64,000 nucleotides of DNA, from contig VZRG01000168.1 in NCBI GenBank assembly GCA_013397435.1, forward strand, positions 333,639 to 397,638, read 5' to 3'. The notes under the pieces are model-generated. The model had not been told where the DNA came from and made no database searches. It worked only from the letters and a program-made list of their open reading frames with translations. Below, in pieces: positions 26,424-39,010 of this stretch. The stretch is from Erythrocercus mccallii. Lineage: Eukaryota > Chordata > Aves > Passeriformes > Dicruridae. The position numbers and the translations under genes are program-made. Every line of letters starts with the position of its first letter. Positions within the stretch are counted from its first letter, which is position 1.

Positions 26424-26599
26424 GAAACAAAATAATAGCGCCCTCAAAATCTTTGGATGTTTTACTCACACAGAGACTCTGGCATAACACCTGGTGAAGT
26501 CCACACTTAGGAATCGTTTGGAGTGGTGATATGGACAGGAACACCTCAAAGGTATTCTAAACCAAAAAGCTTGTGTCGTCTGATGAGAACATGACATAC

Positions 26600-26761
26600 C
26601 GTATATCTTCTGGATGCCCTGTAAATCATCATTAGGTAGTTTAAAGTTGTCAGTTTCCATATATTGGTAAAATGGAGCCATAATTGCAGTGGGGTCATTA
26701 GAGTGCTCCAAGCCCAGAGCATGTCCAAGTTCATGCACTGCAACTAGAAAGAGATCATTTC
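26600..26761 (-). CDS. MMP16: MMP16 exon 5 (zinc-binding active site)
   Basis: A 162-bp coding exon, about residues 237-291. It carries the catalytic zinc motif HELGHALGLEH (HExxHxxGxxH; His about 246, 250 and 256, general-base Glu about 247). After it comes the Met-turn context AIMAPFYQYMETDNFKLPND and the end of the catalytic domain, DLQGIQKIYG. The enzyme is a plasma-membrane collagenase-type protease; known MT3-MMP substrates include collagen III, fibronectin and proMMP-2. Every catalytic residue is present, so the gene looks functional. The acceptor has a long pyrimidine tract (cctttccctctcttcacag) and the donor is gtatgt. Both flanking introns are phase 1. The frame stays open past the donor to about 26466, so retention of intron 5 would add an unrelated tail of about 43 residues. 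Confidence 0.98.
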
Positions 26762-29699
26762 CTGTGAAGAGAGGGAAAGGAAAAAGACCTTTGAATCCAC
26801 AAAGCTAGTAAAAATAATAACACACAAAGAGGACTCTGCACTTGAAAGATGTTTTCACTTCATTTGAGTTTCACAAAGTAATGTGTAGTAATTAATGGAT
26901 CATCAAGGATAGTAAGGATAACACTGTGGAAAAGGCAGTTTTCTCTCTTTTTTCTGACAAGGAAACCATTATGCCATAATATATGGTACTCTTTCAGTCA
27001 TTATAAACATAAACCTTTCTAACTGATACACATGGTAAGTATAGGGTTCAAGTGTCATAGCTCACATCTAGGCTTTTGTGCAATTTATGACTTGAAGTTG
27101 ATGTTGCCATGAACCCAACTAAAAATGCTTTCATCAAGACATAGTTGCAATAGGAAAATATCTTGGCTTTTTGGTAAACTTCACAAACTGAAGACTACCT
27201 ATTTAGGACAACCTCTACAGAGCACTTAGTCATCCAAACACTTGTAATCAGACCCCTGCTAATTATATGTAGATGTTGTCCATTTCTGAATCACCGTAAC
27301 AGAAATCCTAATGAGGAAAACAGATGTCATAATATATTCCACTGTGCAATTCCTTGTAATAAATGTAATTTTTTATTTAAGTAGAGCTTTTGTAAATTTT
27401 GTAGGACTAAAGAAAAACCCCCAAACCATGCACTCATGCTATAGAACAGTTTAATGTTTCTGTTATTCTCTTCTCAAAAGTATCTTTAAATTTTTTATTA
27501 CAAAGTATTAGATACAACTGGAAGACTTGCAGTAGAATTATGGCGCTTTTCTGAAGCAAATACAAATCAAAGCCAATGGGATCTTTTCTAAAAAAAAAGT
27601 TTCAGGGCTTGACCTCTGTAATATTAATTTTGTCTGGTTTTGCTCATCTAAGATTTTGTTCTGCATTTCTTTCTATGACTCTTTTATACAGATTCTGTTG
27701 TACTTAACCTGTCACAAAATGAGACTTTGGAAAAGTGTTTTAGATCAGGAGAAAGATTCCAGTTGTCTGAAAAAGGGTCACATCCAGAATACAGCTCATT
27801 TCACCACGTAAGGATGGGCAGATCCATCCTCCAGAAGTGTGGTACTGTCCCACAAGAGAAGTACTCTATCTAGAAGTACTAGATCAGCAGCTTATGCTGA
27901 CCATCTAATTTTTTAACGCTGAACTCATGCGAAACTGGTGTCACCTACAGAAAGTAGTTTCTTGTTGAAAGAGAAGTATAAATAATGAAAGGCCTGTGCT
28001 ATATATACAATGACCATATATTAGTTGTGATTATGAAGAAAAATACTCAGCCTTAACACTTATCCTATAATCTGTAGGTTCTTTGGGGATAGACAGTTAT
28101 TTTCTATTGCTGAAACTTGATCTGGAAGTACTTTTAAAATGTCAGTAGTAATAATATTAAATTGCATCAGCAACAAAATTACACTTATGTACATTACAGA
28201 ACTCTGAGGACATAGTTGACAGCATTTCAATTTCTCAAACATTTCCTCCTGTTGATACAATAAAATAAACTTTATCCAAAGTACATATAAAAGAGGAAAC
28301 ACTATATGCCTTCGTGATGTATGAAGCCATGCTGATGTCTGTAACATAAATGTCTGAATGAAATCATGAAAACAGATACAAGTAAAACTATATGCTTAGT
28401 TCACAGTCTTCTCATAGCTTCTGATTCTTAATTTGAAGAAATGACAACTAAATGCTCTTGATCTTCTATTCAATATAACTGTGCAAAAATTTCACATATT
28501 TCAAAAATTAATGTGACATAATGTGCTTTTAGAAATGAGAAGTTGATCCTATCATTTATAGTTATATGGTTTCCAGATAAAATGTTTTATGACAGTATTT
28601 TTCTTAGATGCAGCTCTTTTTATAGTAAAGCAGAATCTCAATGTGCTGTTTCAATAGGTTTGATAAGCCTGACTGTTCTGGTGACAAATACTCTTGATAT
28701 CTGAATCTGGCCTTCTATATGCAGACAAAGCTGATCTTGACATCATCTCATATGAATAATCCACAGCTTCTGTAGCTAACATCAGCATAGGAAGTGATGT
28801 ACAGAAGGAACTTTGTAAAGGTTTTCATTCTGCACTAATAATGGAATATTAATGTAACTTTAAATAGTCATAGGTTTAAGATGGAAAGACAGAAAAGAAG
28901 AGCATGTTACTGTATGACACTTTTATACTATGATGAAAAGTCTCACACTATTTTTCAATTCTTTTCTGAGTTTTGTAAAAATTTTAAACTAGGTTTATTA
29001 GAATGCAAAATTTCTTTTCCTGGTATTAACTTGAGTATTTAAGAAACAACTTTCTTTTGCTTTTCAGACCTTCTTAAAACAAATTTCCCTTCTATACCCA
29101 TGCTTCCTACATCATAATTAAGAATATTAACTAAGTCTTATATTAAAAAATGCACTAACATGTTGGCCATATTATTTACTGAATTATTTTCAAATAATTG
29201 AACTAAGACTATTTATTCTACCATTATCATTAGGGTTATTAGTATCAGTAGGTGGAACAGTTTTCTACATGTTTTACCTCTACTGTTTGATGCAGGAAGT
29301 GTGGGAAGTTAACTAGTTTTAATTTCTAAAATTTCAATAAACCACAGTTAATCAACAGTCATGGAAGACTCTACTACTTCTATTTGTGTCAGTTATACAA
29401 TACATGAAGAGTCAATACATTCTTTGGTTCTCAGTCCTTATTGAGTCCCCATACAGAAGCAATTTCTACATTTTGCTCCATGTTGACCTGAAAGAAGTGA
29501 AATACATAGTAGCATGGAAATAAATAAAACCCACTTTCAGCTAGTGACATATCTTCCTTCCAGAATCACAGATAATGAGCATATGGTAGAGCACTTCTAA
29601 AGTAGTACTAAGTGACAGTGGGACTGTGTTAGACAACAGGTATTATGCAGGGGCTGGTTGTTTTGCCTTTCGTCTTTTGGATAGGGATGATTATGTGAA

Positions 29700-29766
29700 G
29701 AGAAAAAAATCCCAAAAAACAAAACAAACAGAAAAACCCAAACCCAACCAAATAAAACCCCCCAAA
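29700..29766. repeat. A/C-rich low-complexity tract
   Basis: A-rich sequence with interspersed C runs (caaaaaacaaaacaaacag, then cccaaccaaataaaaccccc). It has the same style as the tract at 43719-43835. Confidence 0.85.
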
Positions 29767-32061
29767 CATTACATTCAGTGTCTGACTGCCACGCTGGATT
29801 TTGTCTTTATTTCCACCTCATGCAATGCAACTAGTAGCCATCAGGGGACCCATTAAATGTGGCAAAGGCAGAACACCCTTCAGCAAATGAATAAGGGGGA
29901 AGGGAGAAGGTCAAAGGAAAGAGCTGGGAGAATAATATTCTTGCCTGGGGTGACAATGATTTAACAGGGAACATATTTTCTACTTGTAGCCAAATAGCCC
30001 CATTATTCATAACAATTTCCATCAAGAGTCATGATTGTCTCCAGAGCATCCTGAATTTAAACTGACCCAAATAACTTAGCGCAATTGAAACTCAGGTTTA
30101 AACCAGCCCAAGATTAGCTGTCTGAGTCCAGTACAGGTAGGGCCTTATTACTATCTTAGTTTCCATTCTTTTTGCTTTGCATACAATTAGATTTCTCTAA
30201 TTAGGCAACAATTATTCAGTGCCTCTTTGCTTTAGGGAGCAGACTTGCCCCGAGTACCTCAAGGTTACTGTAAAAAGCTCCTGAGAGTGCAGAAGGACAA
30301 CCTTCTGTAAGTCTTGCTCTTTTTCTCAAGGCTGCACAGAAGTGTATTTGTGACTGCAAGGTGGATGGTAGCCCACCATCAGTCCCTTGGTCAGTGCTCA
30401 GAATAAGTTGAAGAAGTGTAAAAACAAGTGAGCATTCATATTCGCTAATGGCTAGCTTTTTTATCCTACCAATATTGGCAAGGGCTTCAGTTGCCACCGT
30501 TGAAGGAGAGAGTCCCAAATCATTCTATATTTCAGTATCCATTATCCAAGTAAGATATATTTCAATCCACACGGCAAAATTAACACCATGACAAACTTTA
30601 ACAGGTCATAACTGAGTTAAAATGCATATGATTACAATGATTTTTAAAGCAAAAGTTGCCACTGAAGGATATACAATGGTGAATACACATTGTGATAGTC
30701 TCAGGTACATCTTGTTGTATATCCACAGAGTAGTAGAAAAATATTGGAAAATATATTACACAAGTCCAAAACTTGTGTTTCTCTACTCTTGTGTTCCCTA
30801 TTAGCATGGAGATTTGGAATAGAATGGCTGTAAGCTCAGAAAGTTTGTGATTGTTTTTCGTATTTTATCTCAAGTTTGATTTCACAAGGGAAGAAAAAAA
30901 AGATTCTGTGTGTAAAGAACGAAGGTAAAATTATTATTTTTATAGTGACACTTTTCTCTGAGGCTATAAACTATTTTAGGCTAAAAATCTGCCTGACTTT
31001 ACAAACACTGCCCAAACTCCAGAATATAAATATGTATTAATCTATCAAATATTCAACAGCCAGGAGTGTGGAGCATGTTGTACGGGGAAGTCTTTCCCTG
31101 TAGCTAATATATGGACTATTTTTCACATCTACAGATAAACAAAGCTAATATGTTTGTCCACAGTAAGCTATTAAGAAAACCTAGTTCTGAAGATGTTAAT
31201 TTCCATTTTAAATGGTATGAATTCAATTTATAAAAGCAATAACTTAATGGCTTAACATGTGACCTCAATTTTGAAGACCTTTCCATCCCAAGGAAAAGAA
31301 ACTCTAGAAACTGAATTTCAAATTACAAACCATAAAAATACAAAGATGTTTTATACATAGACATATACTCTTTCTTCCATAGACTATTTTATTTCATTTT
31401 TCATGATGTAGACAGATATTTTCTAATTAAATTCATATCAAACTGAAATTTAAATCTGCACAAGACTTCTATTATAGTCCTATTACTAACAAGACAGTAT
31501 CTCAAAGGCAAACTTACAATTAATCAGAAATATTACACATACATAAAATACCCATCGCTCTCTGTTTGATATATACAGAATTTGCATTTTAATTACTCTG
31601 TTCATTTGTACCACCTGATGCATCCAAACACCTGAAATGTTACACTGTGGAGACTGTAGGACCAAATAAAGGTGCTACATTTTCCAGTCTAAGAAATCAC
31701 ATATATAGTTGCTTGACATTATCTCTGACTTCTGCCATTGGCACTAAAATTTGGTAGCCTGGTGTTTATTTTGGAAAGAGAATTTTGCTAAAAGATGGAG
31801 TACCTTTGAAAAATGAAGAACAAAGTAATGTTTTGTCATTTTAAATAAAAAAGTATCATAAGGAGCATATCCACTTTCTGTGTGAACTTAGTATATCTAT
31901 TTTCTATGCACTGTACTTAAAACAATCATTTTTCAATAATGTGCCTATATATTTAGGCTTTTTCATTGTGACAAATTACAGTGACATTAAAATGTTTTCT
32001 TTCACTCTGTTAATATATAAAATGTATAATACATCCCTTTCCAGTAGTCTTAGTGATATAG

Positions 32062-32081
32062 TGCATATATATATATATGCA
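32062..32081. repeat. 20-bp perfect palindrome with TA core
   Basis: tgcatatatatatatatgca is a perfect self-complementary palindrome with a short TA repeat as its core. It is probably a by-product of the microsatellite. Confidence 0.9.
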
Positions 32082-33656
32082 GACAGAAAGGGAGGTACAG
32101 ACAGTTTGTTACATACAAAGTCTGTACTCATTACACTGTCTATAATTCAGAATACTTACACCTCTATGTGTATATTTTTGATAAACTATTCTATTTTAAA
32201 AAAATTAACAGATTAGTGTGAAATTTAAAATTGCTTGATTGAAATTTGACTAGGGCACATTACTACAGAGCAAGGCTATCTTCAGGTGACTCAGATCATT
32301 GATGAGATATGATGAGAACATTTGAGTTTAGCAGCCTGTTAGTCCATCCTGACAGTTCTTTACTGTTTCTGCATATTTTGGACATAATTTAGAAGAAGTC
32401 AGTTTCTTTTATAACACATATCAGCCTGTACTTTAGAAGGCAAAGATATGTAAAAGACAAGAATTTCTGACTTACTACTAAGATCTGTTACCAACCACAT
32501 TCTACAACTTTTAGTAGATTGCTTGAAATGGGTGGAATTAATTACTTTATGTATTCTTAAATTTCTTTCTATAAAAAGCACGGATATAAGAATATTTCTA
32601 CTTCTTCTTACAGTTTCAATCACTAGTACTGAAAAAATTTGCAAACCATTCTGACTACTGAATCAATACCAACTTCCCCAAAGAGAGGCAAGTGAAGCAG
32701 CTAGAAATTATCCTAGGGGAGGTAGAGAAGACCTGAGAGCTTGCTTCAACATGATGGTATGTGTTCCTTCTGAAAATATAATGCTCATGGCTTTATTTCA
32801 TGCTTTGAGGAAACCCTGCCATGACAGGAAACCTAGAAAACTAAACAAATTCCTATATTTATGTTGACTCTCTAGCTCCTGGGATCAACTTCTTAATCAC
32901 TCAGGTCCACTACTGAATTTGTCTATCATTCTCAAATGGCATTTTCGTTCTACTAGTAATAAAGCCATATTGATTAACAGAATGAAAATTTTTATTTTGG
33001 ATGTTTTCATGTCTTTAGACATTAACTATCTTAAATAAATTTGAATTTTAATGGAATTTTGCATTTGCTAGAAAACGTCTTCATATTACAAATGCTGCAA
33101 ATACTGTAATAGGTAAATAGCTTTACCTATTTATACTCTTTCCTGTCTTTTCTTTGTTTCTGTTTTTATGATTTTAGTGAAAAAAAATAAACTAGAGAGG
33201 GACTTAAAATTGTTTTCTGAAGGCTATGAAAACGAATATATGCTGGGATTGAAGATTTAGATATGTACATGAGAAGAGCGTGTATCACAAAATTCTCCGT
33301 TGTGAGAGACCTCCATGGTCTGGTCCCTGTGGGTCATTCATGTGAAGGGAATGCACATCCTTTTGCTACTCCTAAGTGACACTTTGGGTGAGAATAAATG
33401 CAAGAGAACCTTAATTGTGCATGAGCCCATACTAAAATTTAACCCTTGTTTTGACAAAAAAAAAGTAGGGTTTGTCTCTAAGACACTCAGCTGAAGTGCA
33501 GGTTTATTAACATGGTGGCTTCTTTTGTTTTATTTTTATTCACTTGCCACTATGTTCCGTGAGTCCTTCTATGAAAAAATACTTCTAAATGCTAGGAGGA
33601 AGGTCAAAGTCATACTGCAAATGTTCACAATAGATGTAATCTGTCATGGGGCAGAA

Positions 33657-33865
33657 ATCACAGAAGCATAGAATGGTTTGGGTTGGAAGGGACTTTGAAG
33701 TCCATTCAGTTACAACCCTCCTGCCATGACCAGGGACATCTTCCCCTAGATCAGCTTGCTCTGAGCCCCATTCAGCCTGGCCTTAAACACTTCCAGGGAT
33801 GGGGCAATCACAGTTCCTCTGGGCAACCTCTTCTAGCACCTCATCACCTTTTAGAAATCTGAAAG
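33657..33865 (-). mobile_element. CR1 LINE 3' fragment
   Basis: atcacagaagcatagaatgg, tttgggttggaagggacttt, ccctcctgccatgaccaggg and cctggccttaaacacttcca are consecutive antisense CR1 3'-UTR blocks. It has the same sense as MMP16. The 5' side is truncated at about 33865. Confidence 0.92.
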
Positions 33866-34619
33866 ACTCTTAGAGATAAATACATAAATCCCCATAATAG
33901 AATGCACACAGAATTTAATTTATGTGTACATCTTGTGTTGGCTAAATTTTGGTTTGATACATTTTTTACCCTGTACCAGTAAACTACTGAGAGTAATTAT
34001 AATATCCTCTAAATCAGCTCACATTAAGCCCACCAAAACCAGGTTATTATTATTCTTAGCATACCATTGTATCTTAACACAGACACAGGACTTTGAGAGT
34101 TTTTAAACAGTGACATAGTGGTTTGTATATACACATAAAGTTTTTATATGAACAATTCTTAATTCACTGTTACTTTGCTTTTTTAAGTTCACATTAAGAA
34201 AAAAAACTCAAGATGGATTTGTCCGTGGTTTGGGTCTTTTTCATTAAACTGGTGATAAAAAGAAGTGGGAATCTTGAATCCTAATTGGCAAAGTGATTAG
34301 AAGAAAAAAAATCATTAAAAGTTCCCTGATCTGAAAAGAAGACAAGTTTTCTAAGAAGTCTGCAGACTTCAAAGGAAAACCTGATCCAAATGTGCACCAT
34401 ATTTTAAATTGAGACAACTTCAAACTGGGGATCGTGTATACAGAGAAAGTGACAGAAAGACAAATCTGCTACTTAGGTCTCACTTTGTTAAAATTTACTC
34501 ATACGAAATGCTCTGATCTATTGGAGAATGAGCTGCTAAGATCCTAGGATTCTATATCCATACAGCTGTATGCTCCTTTAGCTAGAGGGACCACTGTAAG
34601 CCTCTCTAGAACTTGGGGA

Positions 34620-35330
34620 ATACGGTCAGCTGGCACTAGTGACTATGGGCTCTTGCTGGCATGGAGATGAATGAGCCCCTGCCATGGAGGGGCAGCCTCC
34701 AGGACGACAGATTGCAGAGGGCAGAGCAAAAATGGTCAGGCAGCCAAGCCATACTCCTGGGCTTCCCAGCAGAAGGAAGACTATGCAAGAATTTGCTTAG
34801 AGAGGAAGATGAAGGCAGGAGTGCGTTGTCCCTGGCAAAATGCAGGAGAAAGTGGACATGAGAATGTAAGCTAGGGCAGAAGTCAATCCTAGCACTTCCC
34901 CTTCTCTGAATTAGGAGCTCAGCAGGACCCCAGCCTAGGGCAACCGTAGTTGGCCCCAGCAGGAAGAGGGGACAATGCCAGAGGTTCCATGTTTGATGGC
35001 TCTCAGATGAGAGCTTCCCACTAGGAAAGCAGAGATCTGAACACAGAGTCGTTGGGGCCACAATTTTCCACAGCTGCTGCACCACATCCCACACTCAGGA
35101 AGGTTGGGACCACATCTCTGCACCTCTGCAAGCCACTATGGCCAGCTCTGCCAGTGTCACAAGTGACCATTAAATACAAAAAACAGCTAAGGAGTGACTG
35201 TTAACTGTATTTTAGTTGCTAACTCTTCCTGAAGCTCAGGCCCTGCTACTTTTGCTGTTTCTGCTGGCACTGCTAGCTGGAGCACAGCTAACATCATTAA
35301 TTCCATGTCACTACTGGATCTTCAGCATCC
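34620..35330. other. GC-richer unassigned block
   Basis: This part of intron 4 is noticeably richer in G and C than its surroundings. It therefore holds long open frames on both strands (for example 34636-35094 minus, 152 codons). The translations show low-complexity Ser/Leu/His-rich sequence with no domain I recognise, and no splice or repeat signature. It could be an old, unrecognised transposon or simply local composition. Confidence 0.3.
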
Positions 35331-36108
35331 TGAATACTCAGTGGTAATCCCATTTCCTCATACTAAGATAGTATCAGTTTCTAAACTGCATTACAAGAAA
35401 GGTGCTCTGTATGATTCCTAGAAATTGGAAACTAAAAGTATGTTTACACATTATCATACTACCAACTATACATTCAAAATTTCAGAGGTGCAACCCACTT
35501 GTGAATTATGATATTCAGACCAATACAAGTGTTTGTCTTGCCATACCCAGGGGCAGAGAACAGCCTAAGCCTGCAACTGCCCTTTCCGACTATTATATTG
35601 AACTGCTCCCAAAACAGCCATCTCTGAGGCTGAGACAGATTTCTTTTGACCCCAGTTGGTGCTGCTGTTTTGAAGTTCTTATCACTACAGTTCTCCATTC
35701 TGAAATGGCACGATTCAACATCACTAGTGGAAATTATCTAGCTACTCAACACTGTAACACACCTTCACCTCTCACAGCAAGAGATGAGAAACAGGTATTT
35801 CAGGACATGATTCATCTAGTTTGTTTTAGATACCTACTTCAGGATGCAACAAACCTTACCCAGGAAGGCAATATATCTCTCCTATAACTCTAAAGGGACT
35901 CCATGAGATTAACTCAGATATAAGCATCAACATATGGTCAGATTAATTCCACCCCTTCAAGTCTTCTGGCTTTTGACTCAGGTCTTTTCTTTCAAGTCAC
36001 TGGCAAAACATTAATTACAGAAGTACAGGATATGGACTTAAGTGACATATGTACAAACTCAGGAAGTACTTATCATAGGCTGACTTGAAGGAGAGACTTA
36101 AACCTTAA

Positions 36109-36129
36109 CCCCCCCCCCCCCAAAAAAAA
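36109..36129. repeat. C13-A8 homopolymer junction
   Basis: Thirteen Cs followed directly by eight As, then A/C-rich sequence. It is likely a length-unstable site and prone to sequencing error. Confidence 0.9.
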
Positions 36130-38551
36130 CCCAACCAACCAAAAATATTTTGCACAAAAAATGTTGCTCTTTTAACTTATCTGTTTGGTTTTGTTTTTAA
36201 TTTTTCTGCTTTCATCTTTTTTCACAACCTAATGTTTTAGCTGTATATGTTTTCAGCTGTTGGTGTTACCTGTTTAGCACTTTTTGGAACCCAAACAGTT
36301 AGGAAGAAATCCAAATATAGATTAAAACCATTTTGGCCTCAAGAACATATGGTTTCAGCATTTTGAAGTGAAGTACTGTCAGGAAAAGCACAAATTATAG
36401 ACTTGAGAATGTTAATATTGTAGAAAATATTTCATTAGTTAATTATATACTATTCTTAAAATTCACATACAGTATTAGCTTATATTTTAGGGTTATCCAC
36501 CTTTCTACTTTTTCAATATCCATTACATTTCTGCTTAATAAATAAATATGTAATTAAATATGTAATTACTGTAAAATTTTTGTCTCATTCTCTCAAGAAA
36601 CCATGACAACATCCATATTAATTGGCAACATGATTTTTCAGATTTTGTTTGCCCCTAAAAAGGCAGAGGAAATTAATTGGCAATGTAGTAATAATATTCT
36701 ACAGAGCATCTTTGGTATTTCCTAAATCTGCTATCTTGAAGAAAAAGTCTCCATTAAGTGGCCCTAGCAACAAACAGACTTGAGGAACCCCGGATCACAT
36801 GGGAGTTGGAATGCTCAGCCTGATGCCTGCTTAAAATGACTGAAATGCCACTTTCTGTCTAAAGGGAGAATTTTCGGTTCAAGGCTAATGCTTCTTTCCT
36901 AAATTACTGCTACTAGGAGACCAGACTAAGAAGAAAAATAAATCATTTCAAGCCATTCATTCATTAGATGATTTTTTAAACGTAAAACAAAAAGGTTTCA
37001 AACTGGTTTTGACTTATTTGCAATAATAAAAAGAATTTTCTTTTTTTTTTTTTAACTCAACATGTTTGAGATATGGCTTTTCACAAGCTCTCCATAGCAA
37101 ATAATATTTTAAGAACCTGAAATTCAGTCTCTGGTGTGAAATCTCATAGCTCATAAGGCAGTTCCTCTATTATTAGCACTACTATTAGTTTGTATCACAT
37201 ATTTTAAAGAAATATTGCCTCTTGGTAGGCTGATGGTAAACACTTATAAAACACATAGAGGATAAAAATAAAAAGCACTGGAATATGTCAATTCTTTTCC
37301 TTTTTTCCTCACTCTTTAAAACTTTCTGAAACATGTAAGCTTTTTCAGATTCAGTACTCAAAATCAGCTAAGCTTCTTTCTAAAAGGAGGAAAGATTAAG
37401 GTAGGAGTATTTATTTATTTGTTTGTTTATATGTAGTGTTAGTGGTTTCTTTTGATGTGAGATGTTGTGGGGTCATAAAAACAATCATGAAGAGGCTGGT
37501 CCACATTTTACATTTGGACTCATTTAAAATAAATCTATTTGTCTGAACAAAAATGGCTTCTTTTCTCATATACTGCAGGGGGGAAATGAGAAAGACAATA
37601 AGAGAAAACGAAGCCAAAACTTCCAACACTGTTAGTTTCTACTTATTAATCACTTCAACAAACATTTTTCAAGTAAATTTCACATTTTTCAACTAAATTT
37701 TCCCAGGTAAACTTGGTTGTCCTAATATACTAATATGAGGGAGTGATTAAATGAATCCATTTTAGTAGATAAACTCAACTTCATTGTTCCATAAACAGTC
37801 GCTTGAGACAATGACATCTTTAAAAAAAAAAAAAAAAGGCAGGGTTTTTTTCAGTGATTGTAGGTGCAAATGCTGCCAAAATTGTCTGCAAGGACCCATG
37901 CTGCCTTTCAGCTAGATGTTTCCTTGGCAGCAAAGTCGATGTAACAGACAATGTGAACTTTCCTCATTTATTTCCATGCAAAGTCAGCCAGATCCGCTTT
38001 AACACTTTTCATTAGCAGTTTAAGATAGGCTGGCTGATCACAAACTGAGGCAGATGGCAAATGCAAGCAAGCAAGTTCTGCTGGCCCTGGTATGTGGGAA
38101 ATAACCTCCAGTTGCAATTTGAATGGATAGCTGAGTTTGCAACTTCCCTAACTACTCCACCAAGGATTGCAATGATCTGTGTTTACTTACACTACGATGG
38201 AGGCAATATGCAACTTGGTGGCTTGAGCTGTGCTGCCTTTTTGGTTCACAACCTGCATCAGGACATAAGTTACACTTTAAGTATTACCTTGCTTCTATAG
38301 ATATGAAAAGCATGATGTAAGAGGTTCATCTTAGTCTACAATCCTACTGCTTTAATTAAGAATATCACAAAGGCAATTCTCTTAACATATTCCTCATCCT
38401 CTCTTTCAGTTTGCATAATAGGGCATACAGAAATGCTAGGCCAAGAAGGAAACTGAGAGCAAGATATTACATGCTGAAAGCCCCTGGGATATGTTAAAAG
38501 CATCTAGTCAAACACACATCTAGAATGTGGGGCTGGATTCATCCACAGGAC

Positions 38552-39010
38552 TGCTTTCACTTGATGCCTTAAATTCTAGCTTTCATGTTTTTCAGATTCT
38601 GTGCTGCCTAGGGGTGTTGTTCTGAGCCCCATGTTAAGTGCTAGTAAGCTTTCTTCACAGATAGGTAGACAAAACAAATCTTTATCCTTCTAAGGACCAG
38701 GGACAACTTTCAGGCCCAAAAGCATAAACAACAATGGACTGGAGGGAGAAACAAGAAGGATGAGACCTCGCATCCTGAAGCTGTAACTGGATAATTAAAC
38801 CTCAAAATGCAAAGGGACCAAAACTTATAAAAGTGTAGGACCTTGTGACCAGTCAGCCATTTTGTGACTATTCTAAGCCCACCTTGGGTGTAGCCCTGGT
38901 CAGGCTCCTGTCCTGCCCAAGGTGTACCCTTAAAGGCCTTTCAATAAATACCCACTTTATTCACTAGCTCTGTCCAGTCTGTTTCAGGTCAGTCTTCCCA
39001 AAGCATCACA
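38552..39010 (+). mobile_element. Avian solo LTR, about 460 bp
   Basis: The segment has compact LTR anatomy on the plus strand: TATAAAA at 38826-38832, AATAAA at 38943-38948, and a 3' end resembling a U5 (gtctgtttcaggtcagtctt, then cccaaagcatcaca). Its text also looks like LTRs I recall from songbird genomes. With ends TGCTTTCAC and CATCACA, the flanks are AGGAC (38547-38551) and ATGAC (39011-39015), a possible 5-bp duplication with one mismatch. These exact boundaries are tentative. No internal retroviral genes are adjacent. It is antisense to MMP16. Confidence 0.65.

Larger units (their letters stand above)
23625..26599 (-). other. MMP16: MMP16 intron 5
   Basis: A 2975-bp phase 1 intron between the active-site exon and the hinge exon. 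It starts gtatgt and ends aag in minus-strand sense. It contains one CR1 fragment near its 3' end and a small direct repeat near its 5' end. The rest is AT-rich with no recognised element. Confidence 0.95.

Noticed and set aside
32062..32081. 20-bp palindrome as a protein-binding site
   Set aside because: It is a short TA microsatellite with symmetrical ends, so chance and slippage explain it.
34636..35094. 152-codon minus-strand frame
   Set aside because: Long because of local GC content. Overlapping frames are open on the other strand, and the composition gives no family signal.
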